From contig NZ_JAEMNU010000011.1 in assembly GCF_016461825.1 (NCBI RefSeq), forward strand, positions 10,762 through 55,322: DNA of 44,561 nucleotides, written 5' to 3'. The notes below the pieces were generated by a model. That model did not search any database. It saw only the letters and a program-made list of their open reading frames with translations, and was not told the DNA's origin. Numbering within the stretch: position 1 is the first letter of the stretch; every line of letters starts with the position of its first letter. The stretch is from Rugamonas violacea (GTDB lineage Bacteria > Pseudomonadota > Gammaproteobacteria > Burkholderiales > Burkholderiaceae_D). Shown in pieces: positions 1 through 8,400 of the stretch. A program made the translations under genes and the position numbers.

Positions 1-55
1 CCCCCCCCCCCGCCTCTGCCCTTGGGTGGTTTTTGTAACCGCCGGCGCCTTGACT
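1..55 (-). repeat. Partial copy of the dispersed GGGTCNGACCC palindromic repeat
   Basis: This is the outer flank of the repeat described at 3993-4100, in minus orientation and cut by the window edge. Read on the minus strand it carries GGCGCCGGCGG, an ACCACCCAAGGGC block and then a G-rich run. The paired GGGTCNGACCC core is not present. On the plus strand the first 11 bases are all C, so the core side is either replaced or lies outside the window. It sits 15 bases beyond the stop codon of the SGNH hydrolase gene. Confidence 0.6.
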
Positions 56-69
56 TGACGGCGTTCGGC

Positions 70-966
70 TCAGATGCGGTGGGGGAAGCGGGCGCGCAGC
101 GCGGCGACGAACTTGGCCGAGATGGCGGCGAAGCCGTCCGGCGTGGGGTGCAGCTCGTTGGCCCACTGGCCGGCGCTCAGCGTGCCTTGGGTCTTCACGT
201 GGATGAAGTCGGCGTGCTGGCCCTGCAGCTCGTCGAGCAGCTCGGCGAAGCGCGTCAGCAGCTGCTTGACGATGCCGGGTCCGGTCTCCCTGTCCCAGCC
301 GCGGTCGTCCAGGCTGGGCTTGAGCCAGGGGCCGACGGTGCACACGCCGACGCCGCTGGGGAGGGCGAAATCGTAGCTGTGGACGAAGATGGGGATGCTG
401 CGATTGTGCGCCTGGGCGATCTTGTCGCGGGCCAGGATCAGGTCCTGGTAGGCGGCCTTGACGATGCCGAGGACGGCGTCGACACGCGCGCTTTGCAGGC
501 CCAGCGCGGGGTCCTTGTGGACTACGGCGGAGTCGGCGATCCACAGGCGGAACTGGTCGCCGGCCAGGTCGTTGCCGCCGCCGGAGAAGAGGATGGCGTC
601 ATATTGGCTGCCGTCGTCGCCGGCGTTGAGCTGGGCCAGCAGGCGGTGCAGCTTGGTCACGCCGAGCATGTCCTCGGCGGCCTCGCCGTAGTGGGCCAGC
701 GACAGGATGCTGGGCGACAGCGGCATCGCCTTGAGGTGGGCGATGACGTCGCTGTGGGCGAACACCGGCAGCGGATAGTCGAACCAGCTGTCACCCTGGG
801 CAATGAGGTTGAGCGGCTTGGCGCCGAGTTGGTGGGTGGCGCTTTGCATCATCTGGCGCTGCTCGAAGCGGGCGCGGTGCTCGGCGACGCGGCGGTCCAG
901 CTCATTCTGGATCGCTAGCTTTTGTTGGGTGTAGGCGTTGGGTGCGGCGGTGACAAGGGTGGCCAT
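70..966 (-). CDS. SGNH/GDSL-type hydrolase (putative esterase)
   Basis: The 298-aa protein is a predicted SGNH-fold hydrolase, probably acting on ester bonds; the substrate cannot be read from sequence. Block I is GDSWFDYP with the nucleophile candidate Ser60. The oxyanion block is GGGND around residues 129-133. The C-terminal block is NELHPTPDGF with catalytic-His candidate His273; the usual DxxH aspartate position is Asn270. No convincing signal peptide is seen: the N-terminus to about residue 50 is polar and helical, so the protein is probably cytoplasmic or exported by another route. It is a single gene, with no partner on the same strand nearby. The family call is firm, the biological role unknown. 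Confidence 0.8.
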   Translation of the reverse strand: MATLVTAAPNAYTQQKLAIQNELDRRVAEHRARFEQRQMMQSATHQLGAKPLNLIAQGDSWFDYPLPVFAHSDVIAHLKAMPLSPSILSLAHYGEAAEDMLGVTKLHRLLAQLNAGDDGSQYDAILFSGGGNDLAGDQFRLWIADSAVVHKDPALGLQSARVDAVLGIVKAAYQDLILARDKIAQAHNRSIPIFVHSYDFALPSGVGVCTVGPWLKPSLDDRGWDRETGPGIVKQLLTRFAELLDELQGQHADFIHVKTQGTLSAGQWANELHPTPDGFAAISAKFVAALRARFPHRI

Positions 967-1195
967 GGCGAAGCTCCGGTGGTGGCGCCGGCGCGGGGTG
1001 CCGAAGCCGTTGTTCGGCGGACTGCTCTTGCTAAGATTGACATGACAGAATATACACTGCCGGGCTGTGGATCGGTGCGCGGATTGTCACAAGGGATGGG
1101 GGCGCGACGTGCTCACAGGTGGCGCTGTATGCGCGGATGCATTCGCTGTCGTCGGCATAGTGTCCAACTTGATTGGGTGAGGTAGGCCAGACGTG

Positions 1196-1233
1196 AAAAA
1201 GCCGTTGAATTCTGGCGAATTCAACGGCTTTTT
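1196..1233 (-). terminator. Intrinsic terminator after the initiator tRNA gene
   Basis: A perfect inverted repeat has 17-bp arms (AAAAAGCCGTTGAATTC and its complement) and a TGGC loop. On the minus strand it starts five bases after the tRNA 3' end and finishes in a T run. The A/T tails on both sides mean it could work in either direction. Confidence 0.88.
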
Positions 1234-1238
1234 GAATC

Positions 1239-1315
1239 TGGTTGCGGGGACAGGATTTGAACCTGTGACCTTCGGGTTATGAGCCCGACGAGCTGCCAGA
1301 CTGCTCCACCCCGCG
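1239..1315 (-). tRNA. Initiator tRNA-fMet (CAT anticodon)
   Basis: The 77-nt gene on the minus strand folds as a cloverleaf and carries an encoded CCA end. The anticodon loop is CTCATAA. It shows the two initiator hallmarks: position 1 is C opposite A72, so the first acceptor pair is mismatched, and the anticodon stem ends in three G-C pairs (GGG/CCC). Both distinguish it from elongator tRNA-Met. The TTCAAATC T-loop and the D-arm are also standard. It has its own promoter and terminator, so it is a single-gene unit. Confidence 0.97.
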
Positions 1316-1328
1316 TCTGTATGCCGGA

Positions 1329-1357
1329 ATTATATACAGGCGGGGGAAGATGCGCAA
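1329..1357 (-). promoter_or_regulatory. Sigma70-type promoter of the initiator tRNA
   Basis: On the minus strand there is a -35 TTGCGC at 1357-1352, a 17-bp spacer and a perfect -10 TATAAT at 1334-1329. The tRNA starts 13 bases after the -10, leaving a leader of about six bases. The discriminator is TCCGGC, GC-rich as expected for a stringently controlled stable RNA promoter (inference). Confidence 0.75.
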
Positions 1358-1405
1358 GGGCGAAATAAGAAATGCTTATATTTCGCCATTTTGATTAAGC
1401 GCAGC

Positions 1406-2575
1406 TTATGCCGTGGCGGCGCCCAAACGCCACAGCGAGGTCAGTTCCGCCGAGCGGGCGGCGTGCAGCGGGTCGCTGGCGTCGGCGGCGCGCGGGTGGA
1501 CCGGCTTGATATCGTTGCGACCCAGGACGGTCAGGCCGGCGGCGGCGATCCAGCCGAGCAGCTCCTCGCGCGTGCGCAGGCCGAGGTGCTCGGCCAGGTC
1601 GGAGAGGATCAGCCAGCCCTCGCCGCCGGGCGCCAGGTGCTCGGTCAGGCCGTTGAGGAAGCCGCGCAGCATGCGGCTGTCCGGGTCGTAGATGGCGTAT
1701 TCGATGGGCGAGCTGGGGCGGGCCGGCAGCCACGGCGGATTGCACACCACCAGCAGGGCGCGGCCCTGCGGGAACAGGTCGGCTTCGAGCAGCTCGACGG
1801 TGCCGTCGAGGTCGAGGCGGGCCAGGTTCTCGCGGGCGCAGCGCAGCGCGCGCGGGTCCTGGTCGGTGGCGATGACGCGGGCCAGGCCGCGCTTGGCCAG
1901 CACGGCCGCCAGCACGCCGGTGCCGGTGCCGATGTCGAAGCCGAGCGTGGCGCCCTTGGGCAGCGGGGTGGTGGCGACCAGCTCGACGTATTCGCCGCGC
2001 ACCGGCGAGAACACGCCGTAGTGCGGGTGGATGCGGTCTTCCAGCGCCGGGATCTCGACGCCGGTGCGGCGCCATTCGTGGGCGCCGATCAGGCCGAGCA
2101 GCTCGCGCAGCGAGGCGATGAAGGGCAGCTCGCCACGGCCGTAGGCTTCGTTGCAGGCCAGTTGCACCTCGGGCGCGCGGCGCAGCGGGATGGCGTAGTC
2201 GGCTTCGAAGGGGATCAGCAGCATGGCCAGGGTGCGGGCGCGCTGCGACTGGGCCTGGCGGTGCAGGTGGAAGGCCTCGGTCGGGTTGGCCGGCGGCTTG
2301 GCCGGCTTGGTTTTCTTGCCCGGTTTGCTGTGCTTGTGGTCGGCGCGGCGGGCCAGCGCCTGCAGCAATTGGCGGGCGTTCTGGAAGTCGCCGCGCCAGA
2401 GCAGGGCGGTGCCTTCGCAGGCCAGGCGGTAGGCCACGTCGGCGGTGGTGCGGTCGTCGGCGATGACGACGCGCTTGGGCGGCGCCATGCCGCTTTCGGA
2501 GCGCCAGCGCGCGCTTTGCTCAACGCCGTTTTCGGTCCAGTGGATTTGCGGCGTCGCGCTTTGCGGGGCGGTCAT
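1406..2575 (-). CDS. Class I SAM-dependent methyltransferase (RsmC/PrmC-like fold)
   Basis: The 389-aa protein has a C-terminal Rossmann methyltransferase domain. The SAM-binding motif I is FDIGTGTG near residue 212. The acidic residue of motif II lies in ATDQDPRAL. The catalytic motif IV is NPPW near residue 278. NPP(Y/W/F) is typical of N-methyltransferases that modify an exocyclic amine of a base or a Gln side chain, such as RsmC, RlmG and PrmC. The first 150 residues are a separate region with a Lys/Pro-rich linker (about residues 82-95). The exact substrate is not determined. A TATAAT-like element about 140 bases upstream may be its promoter. It is not in an obvious operon. Confidence 0.8.
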   Translation of the reverse strand: MTAPQSATPQIHWTENGVEQSARWRSESGMAPPKRVVIADDRTTADVAYRLACEGTALLWRGDFQNARQLLQALARRADHKHSKPGKKTKPAKPPANPTEAFHLHRQAQSQRARTLAMLLIPFEADYAIPLRRAPEVQLACNEAYGRGELPFIASLRELLGLIGAHEWRRTGVEIPALEDRIHPHYGVFSPVRGEYVELVATTPLPKGATLGFDIGTGTGVLAAVLAKRGLARVIATDQDPRALRCARENLARLDLDGTVELLEADLFPQGRALLVVCNPPWLPARPSSPIEYAIYDPDSRMLRGFLNGLTEHLAPGGEGWLILSDLAEHLGLRTREELLGWIAAAGLTVLGRNDIKPVHPRAADASDPLHAARSAELTSLWRLGAATA

Positions 2576-2926
2576 GGCGCCACCTGCGTGGATTGGAAGG
2601 GGCGATGGGCGAATTCTTGGACGGGCATGTTTGGGGCAATCGAAAGGAATAGGGTAGCGGCGATGGCGCCGGCGGTGCGGGCACGGTCGCGGCGCTTCGT
2701 TGATGGTGTGGCTATTATACGTGGGGCGGACGGGGCGATGGATGCGTGGCGATGGCGCGGCGCCGGCCGCCGCTTGCGTTCACGGCCGGGGTGGCAGCAC
2801 ATGGCAGCACATGGCCGCGCAGGGGCGGCGGCGATAACGCCGGCGTCAGGCCGGTGCGTGAGGCGGGATGGGACGCGATGGGGAGGCCGCCGGGGCGCGT
2901 CGAGTGGCGCGCTCCGGCGGCTGGGC
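2576..2926. other. 351-bp intergenic region, GC-rich, with possible promoter
   Basis: No gene is supported here. On the minus strand a perfect -10 hexamer TATAAT lies at 2719-2714, with no clear -35. It is the best promoter candidate for the methyltransferase gene. A 10-bp tandem duplication (TGGCAGCACA twice, 2792-2811) is also present. A short minus-strand frame running to 2572 is rich in Arg/Pro/Ala with no recognisable domain and overlaps the methyltransferase start, so it was not called. Confidence 0.45.
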
Positions 2927-3883
2927 TCAGGCTGCGGTCTTGGTTGCGGTTTGGTTGGCGCTGGCGCCAGCCGGTGCCGTGGTGGCGGCCGGCGTGGACG
3001 AGGTCAGCGCCGGCGGGGTGGCCGGGGCGCCGGGTTGGTTGGCGTAGGAGTCGGCCAGCGCCTTGGCGCGGCTTTCCGCCGTGTTGGGCGGGGCGTACAG
3101 GTCGAGCGGGGTGGGGCTGTCGATCAGCTTGAGCAGGCGCAGCGTCAGGCTGCCGCCCGGGCCCTGGTTTTGATCGGCGTTGCCGCCCGTGGCGTCGGAC
3201 TGGCCGAGACCTGCGGCACCGCCGAGCAGGTCGGTGCTCAGGTCTTGGCCGATCAGTTTGAACAAGTCGGCCAGGCTGCCGGGGAAGTCGATGTTCGGCA
3301 GCTGCACGGTCGGCAGGGTGCCGGGTTTGGCGCCGTCGGCGGCCTTGCCCTGGTTGTTGGTCTGGCCGTTGTTGTTGGCGGCGCTGCTGGTTTGGCTGAT
3401 GCCGGCTTCGACCCTGGCCTCGTACTGCACCTCGACCTCGAAGTCGAACTTGCGGCCGTCGGCGGTGGTGATGGTGCCCTTGCCGAGGAAGTGCGAGCTG
3501 TCGCTGAGCTGGAAGGCGGCGGTGTCGGTGCTGCCGTTGGGCCCGGAGCTGTGCTGCAGAATCGCGCCGTAGCTCGACGAGGTGTCCAGGCTGACGGAGT
3601 CGAAGGAGATCTGCGCGCCCTTGCCGGCGTCGCCGAACAGGGCTTGGGCGAAGCTGCCGAGCAGGTTCTGCGCCAGGTCTACCGTGGCGTTGCCGATGCT
3701 GTCGACGCGCTTTTGCAGGTCGACGCCTTTGGGCGACAGGGTGACGTCGTTGCCGAGCGGGGCGAGTTTGGTGGCTTTGCTGCCGGTGGCGGAAGCAGGG
3801 GCGCCGCTCTTGTCGTCAGCCTGCGGCAGCAGCGCCGGCAGGGTGGAGCGATAGGGTGTGCCGAGGGCGGGAATAGTAGACAT
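2927..3883 (-). CDS. Hypothetical protein with low-complexity tail
   Basis: I do not recognise this 318-aa protein. The frame is open further upstream, but the start is placed at the ATG at 3883 because the preceding residues look like translated intergenic sequence and reach into the repeat at 3993. The N-terminal third is Ala/Ser-rich with LSPKGVDLQKRVDSIGN. The middle holds a probable beta-strand segment (TITTADGRKFDFEVEVQYEARVE is split across it, about residues 140-165). After that come Asn/Gln-rich (NNNGQTNNQG) and Ala/Thr/Pro-rich stretches up to the C-terminus. There is no signal peptide and no cysteine is evident. The composition suggests a secreted or surface-linked protein, but that is a guess. 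Its neighbours on the same strand are the mini-protein and the SprA-type metalloprotease. Confidence 0.6.
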   Translation of the reverse strand: MSTIPALGTPYRSTLPALLPQADDKSGAPASATGSKATKLAPLGNDVTLSPKGVDLQKRVDSIGNATVDLAQNLLGSFAQALFGDAGKGAQISFDSVSLDTSSSYGAILQHSSGPNGSTDTAAFQLSDSSHFLGKGTITTADGRKFDFEVEVQYEARVEAGISQTSSAANNNGQTNNQGKAADGAKPGTLPTVQLPNIDFPGSLADLFKLIGQDLSTDLLGGAAGLGQSDATGGNADQNQGPGGSLTLRLLKLIDSPTPLDLYAPPNTAESRAKALADSYANQPGAPATPPALTSSTPAATTAPAGASANQTATKTAA

Positions 3884-3992
3884 GGCGGCTTCCAGGGGAG
3901 TTGTAGAGGATACAACGGCAGGGTGCTGGTTTACTTGAGGGCGACGGATGCAAAAAGATGCTTCTTCTTGTACTGCCGCTAAGTCAATAAAG

Positions 3993-4100
3993 GGCGGGTG
4001 GCTGTAAAAATCACCCAAGGTCAGAGAGCCGGGGTCAGACCCGCGGGGTCTGACCCCAGATTTACGCCTGTGGGGTTGGCGGGCTTCCCTGGCGCCTTTG
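3993..4100 (+). repeat. Dispersed GGGTCNGACCC palindromic repeat, copy 1
   Basis: The core hairpin has arms GGGGTCAGACCC (4031-4042) and GGGTCTGACCCC (4046-4057) with a GCG loop. The arms pair perfectly, and each also contains the self-palindrome GGGTCNGACCC. Flanks shared with other copies are TCACCCAAGG before the core and GATTTACGCCTGTGGGGTTGGC after it. The outer right end GGCGCCTTTGA resembles the complement of the outer left flank of other copies, so the whole unit is an imperfect palindrome of about 100 bp. It lies between two minus-strand genes, downstream of the mini-protein stop at 4121. Confidence 0.85.
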
Positions 4101-4120
4101 AATCGCGCCGGCGAGCGGTG

Positions 4121-4333
4121 TTAGTGGTGATGTGACCAGCTACCGTCGGCCGATTCGAGGTAGGACTGGACGGCGTCCTTCTGGCCGGTGGCATGGCGTT
4201 TGATTTCGCCGCATTTGCAGATGCCCTGGTAGGGCTGGATGTGCGAGCAGGCCGACACCTTTTGCAGGAAGACCTGCACGGATTTGGCGCATTTGGCGCA
4301 TTTGAAGGTGAGCGTGCGTGGTGCTTTTAACAT
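4121..4333 (-). CDS. Small CxxC/CxC protein, zinc-ribbon-like, function unknown
   Basis: The 70-aa protein has Cys12-x2-Cys15 near the N-terminus, Cys29, and Cys39-x-Cys41, and ends WSHHH. The spacing suggests a small metal-binding fold such as a zinc ribbon, although the pairs are not the classical two CxxC knuckles. The ATG at 4333 is preferred over an in-frame ATG at 4354 because MLKAPRTLTFKC is the more typical start of such a domain. It sits between the 318-aa hypothetical gene and the SprA-type metalloprotease gene, all on the minus strand. No function is assigned. Confidence 0.6.
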   Translation of the reverse strand: MLKAPRTLTFKCAKCAKSVQVFLQKVSACSHIQPYQGICKCGEIKRHATGQKDAVQSYLESADGSWSHHH

Positions 4334-4572
4334 GGTGGCTGAGTTTTCGCGCAAAGGGACGATTTTATCACCTGCTTGGCGGCGCGGCGCGGCGCGGCGT
4401 GCCTGCTCGGCGCCTAGCCGGCGCGCACGGCGTCGACAAAGACGGGCAGGGCGGGCGGCATCTGGCGGCGGCTGGGGGAGTGGAGGAAGTCATGGCGCTC
4501 GCTACAGCGCGCAGGAGATGGCCATGGTCGGGCTATGAGGCGCGGCCTCGGCGCCCTAATTTCGCCGGGGCC

Positions 4573-5073
4573 TCAGGCGAAGACGTTGAGGGTCGGCGGT
4601 GCCGGCGGCGCGAGCTCGTAGGCCTGTTGCAGCGCCTGTTGAGTCTTGATGGCCAATTCGGCGCGGGCCTGCTGTTCCAGTTGCTGGGCCTGGGCCGCGA
4701 CGGCGCGGTCGGGGCCGGACGGCTCGGCCGGCGCCAGCGCGGCGGCCTGGATGGTGTGGGCGCGGGTGATGGTCTCCTCGGGCGTGCGGCCGGGCGAGGT
4801 GTCGATGTTGACCTCGCCGCCGACGGCGTAGTCGACGCCATTCGGGCCGCGCTGGTAGGTGTAGCTGGCGCCGGAGACGGCCAGTCCACCGGCGGCGGCC
4901 AGGTGGGCCTGCTCGTGCTGGCGCACTTCGGCGTCGCGCGCCTTGAGTTTGTCGATCAAAACCAAGGCTTGCGGCGTCAGCTCGGTGGGCGCGCCGGCGC
5001 CGGCGCGCGCGGGGGCGACCCGCTGCGGCGTGGCGGGTGGGATGGCACTGGCGGTGACGGCGGCGATGCTCAT
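4573..5073 (-). CDS. SprA-family putative metalloprotease (CJM1_0395-like)
   Basis: The 166-aa protein matches the SprA-related family of putative metalloproteases. The diagnostic segment is ARDAEVRQHEQAHLAAAGG with the HExxH zinc motif at His53-Glu54-x2-His57, followed by SYTYQRGPNGVDYAVGGEV and IDTSPGRTPEETI. The order and spacing are those of the family. After about residue 100 the chain is Ala/Gln-rich and helical (QAQQLEQQARAELAIKTQQAL). The first 35 residues are Ala/Pro-rich without a clear signal peptide. The physiological substrate of this family is not known to me. An upstream 7+7-bp inverted repeat overlaps a likely promoter (see 5131-5157). Confidence 0.8.
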   Translation of the reverse strand: MSIAAVTASAIPPATPQRVAPARAGAGAPTELTPQALVLIDKLKARDAEVRQHEQAHLAAAGGLAVSGASYTYQRGPNGVDYAVGGEVNIDTSPGRTPEETITRAHTIQAAALAPAEPSGPDRAVAAQAQQLEQQARAELAIKTQQALQQAYELAPPAPPTLNVFA

Positions 5074-5130
5074 GATGGCACGCTATGTTGGTCGGCCTTC
5101 GGTCAGCTTTGATCGGCTTCGATCTACCCC

Positions 5131-5157
5131 GATGATAGCAAATTTGTAGCATTTGCT
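5131..5157 (-). promoter_or_regulatory. Inverted repeat next to the metalloprotease promoter
   Basis: Perfect 7-bp arms AGCAAAT (5137-5143) and ATTTGCT (5151-5157) flank a 7-bp spacer. On the minus strand the element runs straight into TATCAT, a good -10 hexamer. The repeat would therefore lie between -10 and -35, a usual place for a repressor site. This is a candidate operator by position and symmetry only. Confidence 0.4.
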
Positions 5158-5269
5158 TGCAATTTCATCGCGCGCGGAGGCGTCGTGGCGGTCAACTGAA
5201 CAGGCGCCGGCGCGTTGAAGGAGTAGCCAACCGGCTTTGTCGTCGTCCGTCTGCGAATGAGGTTTTGTT

Positions 5270-5425
5270 ATGGACCAGTCTAAGCAACCCAGCAAGGAAT
5301 CGGTGCGCCAGTGGTTGCGAACGCAGATCGAACAGCGTCGCCCGCCGCCCAGCCCGCAGCAGATTCGCCGCGAGCTGGGTTGGGATCTGGTCAAGCTGGA
5401 GAAGGGCACGCTGGCGCAGCGCTAG
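5270..5425 (+). CDS. Small hypothetical protein (51 aa)
   Basis: A short plus-strand frame starts at the ATG at 5270 and ends TAG at 5423-5425, with a GAGG ribosome site eight bases upstream. The product begins MDQSKQPSKESVRQWL and ends DLVKLEKGTLAQR. It is charged and soluble, with a PPPSPQQIRRELGW segment in the middle that looks like a helix-capped short motif. I think small proteins of this kind occur in related Oxalobacteraceae, but I cannot confirm it here. It is convergent with sbcC, whose stop is 47 bases away. Function unknown. Confidence 0.5.
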   Translation: MDQSKQPSKESVRQWLRTQIEQRRPPPSPQQIRRELGWDLVKLEKGTLAQR

Positions 5426-5471
5426 CGGCCGGCGCCGCCGGCCAGGCCGGCGCCTACTCCTATTTCTATTT

Positions 5472-8400
5472 CTACTGCACGGTGACCACGCTCTTGCCGC
5501 CGGCCGAGGGCTGCACCATGATCTTGGTGGAGATCCGTTCCGTCATCTCCTGCACGTGCGAGATCACGCCGACCTTGCGGCCCATCGATTGCAGGCCGTC
5601 GAGGGCGTCCATGGCGATGCGCAGGGTTTCGGCGTCGAGGCTGCCGAAGCCCTCGTCGATGAACAGCGATTCGACCCGCACCCGGTTGGACGACAGCGAG
5701 GCCAGGCCCAGCGCCAGCGCCAGCGACACCAGGAAGGATTCGCCGCCGGACAGCGAGTGCACCGAGCGCATCTCGCCGCCCATGTCGAGGTCGCGCACCA
5801 GCAGGCCGAGCGAGGGATGGGCCGGATTGGCGATGCGTTCGAGCTGGTAGCGCCGCGCCAGCTGGCGCAGGTGGGCGTTGGCGTAGCCGAGTAGGACGTC
5901 GAGCGTGAACTGCTGCGCGTAGTTGCGGAATTTTTTGCCGTCGGCCGAGCCGATCAGCTCATTCATGCGCGCCCAGCGCCGTTCGATCGCCTCCTGCTGC
6001 TCGATCGCGCCCAGCATCGCCTGCGCCTGTTGGCGCCGGGCGTTGTCCTGGGCCAGCCCCAGTTGCAGCGCGGTGGCGGCGTCGTGGCGTTCCTTGCGCT
6101 CGGCGGCCAGCGCCGTCATGGCCTCGATCAGCGTGTCGCCGGACTGGGCGGTGTCGTGCGGCGCGCCATGTTGGTGCTGGGCGCGTTGCTCCTGGCGCTC
6201 GCGCTGCACGGCGGCGGCGTTGGCCAGCGCGCTGTCGAGCGCGCGCAGCGACTGGCGCTCGGCGGCCAGGGCGTCCTCCGGGCAGGCCAGCAGCGCGTGC
6301 AGGCCGGCCAGGTCGAGCCGGCTGTCGTCGTCATCCGGCTGGCGCCGCTGGAAAGCGGCCAGCCAGTCGTCCAGACGCGCGGCGGCCAGGCGGGCCTGTT
6401 CGGCCAGCGCGGCGAGGCGCTGGCTGGCTTGCGCGGCGGCTTCGTCGAGACGGGTGATGGCGTGGGCGGCCTGTTGGCTGGCGCCGTGCTGGGCTTCCAG
6501 CCGCGCCTTGGCGGCGTCGATGGCGCCGCGCAGCGCCGTTTCTATATCGTGGATTTCGCGGCCGTCCCACAGCGCCATGCGCTGCTGCTGGGCCGCCTGG
6601 ATGTCGCGCTCGGCCTGCTGGAAGGTGCCACGGGCGACGCTGGCGGCGGCGCCGGCGGTGGCCAGCGCGTCGGCCAGCGCCCTGAGTTCGACGTCGATGG
6701 TGGCCAACGCGGCGGCGCGTTCGTCGGCGGCAGCCCGCTGGGCCAGCCACTGCCGGCTCTCGGTCTGGCGGGCCTCGTGGAAGCGCGCCGGGCCGGCTTT
6801 CCAGTCGTCCTTCCAGCCTTCGCTGGGCAGGTCGTTGCCGCTGAAGGCGGCGTCGAGGTCGTCGAGCAGGGCGCCCAGTTGCAGCGCCACTTCAATGCGC
6901 TGCTCGTCGAGCGCCTTGTGTTCGGCGTCGATCTGGGCCAGTGCGGTGCGGGCCTGGGCCGCCACGTCGAGCAGTTGGGCGTGTTCGGCGGCGGCGCGCT
7001 CGCAGGCCGCCTGGGTTTGTTCGCGTTGCGCGGCGGCTTGGCGCATGGCGCGTTCCTGCTGCTCCAGCTGCTGCAGGCCGGCCGTGGCGGCGGCCAGTTC
7101 GGTCTGGAACCAGGCGGCGCGTTCGGCCTCGGCCGGCAGTGTCGTCGCGGCGTCGGCCAGCAGCGGGTGGCTGTGCCAGGACTGGTCGTGGCGTTCGATG
7201 GCTTCCTGCAGCGTGCGCAGTTCGGCCGTCAATGCGCCCAGCTGTTCGATGCTGGCCTGCGCGCTGGCGCGCTGGTCGGCCTGTTGGTCGATATTGGTCT
7301 GTGCCAGTTGGCGGCAGCGCGCCACCTCGGCCTGGAAGCCGCCCAGCATGGTTTGCATGGCGCCGTCGTTGTGGCGGTAGGGGTGTTCGAGCGCGCCGCA
7401 AACCGGGCAGGGGGTGTCGTCCTCCAGCGCGGCGCGCAGCGTTTCGACGTTCTCGGCGCAGGCCGCCTCGGCCAGCTTGAGCGAGCGCTCGGCCTGGCCA
7501 AAGGCGGCCATGATGCCGATGTGCTCCTGGCGCGCCAACACCAGCGCGGCGTCGGCCCGCTCGCGCTGTTGGCGCAGCTGGGCGGATTGGGTTTCGATCT
7601 GGCGGCCGCGCTGCTGGCGGGTGTCCAGCTCAAGCCAGATGCGCTCGGCGCCGGCCAGCAGTGCGCGCCGTTGGTCGAGCGCGTGGCGTTGGCCCAGCAG
7701 CTGTTCGGCGGGGAAGGCGGCCAGCGCGCGCAAGGCTTCCTGCCGTTGCGCCTCAAGCGCGTGCAGGCGTTCCTGGGCGCCGGCCAGCTTGGCGGCGGCG
7801 CCGGCCTCGTCGTCGCGGTGGCCTTTGGCGCTGTGCTGCACGCGGGCCAAGGCCTTGCTGAGTTTTTCGGCCTGCGAGGCGGCTTGGCCGGCCTGGACGA
7901 ACAGCACGTCCCAGCGCGGCCAGGACTGCGCCAGCGCCTGCCAGTGGTGGTGGCGCGCCAGCCAGTCGGCGCCGGCTTGCTGCGATGATTGCAGTTGTTG
8001 ATGTTGGTCCTGCTTTGCCTGCAGCGCGGCCTTGGCGCGGCTGTCGGCCTGGCCGGCCTGTTCGCTGGCCTTGGCCGCCGCGCCGTGGGCCGGCAGCATC
8101 GCCTCGATGCGGGCGTCGAGCGCCTTGGCCTGGTCCAGCAGCGGCGCGGCGTCGCGCTGCGCCTGCTCGGCCTGCAGCAACTGCGCGGCGGCCTGTTCCA
8201 GCGCGGCGCCGGCCTGGCGCTGCGCTTCCCTGGCCTGTTGGATATTGCCGGCGTTGGCGGCCAGCGCGGCCTCGGTGGCTTGGCGGTCGGCGTCGAGGCG
8301 GGCGATGTCGGCGGCCAGCGGGCGCGCCGGTTGGATGGCGTCGACCCGTTCGAGCGCCAGCCGGCGCGGCGCGGCGGCGGCCAGCTGTTCGTTTGCCGCT

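Noticed and set aside
2572..2802. A 76-codon minus-strand frame upstream of the methyltransferase
   Set aside because: Arg/Pro/Ala composition, no ribosome site, no motif, and it overlaps the next start.
1391..3982. An 863-codon plus-strand frame across the methyltransferase and the 318-aa hypothetical gene
   Set aside because: It is low complexity, crosses two minus-strand genes and the gap between them, and has no recognisable motif.
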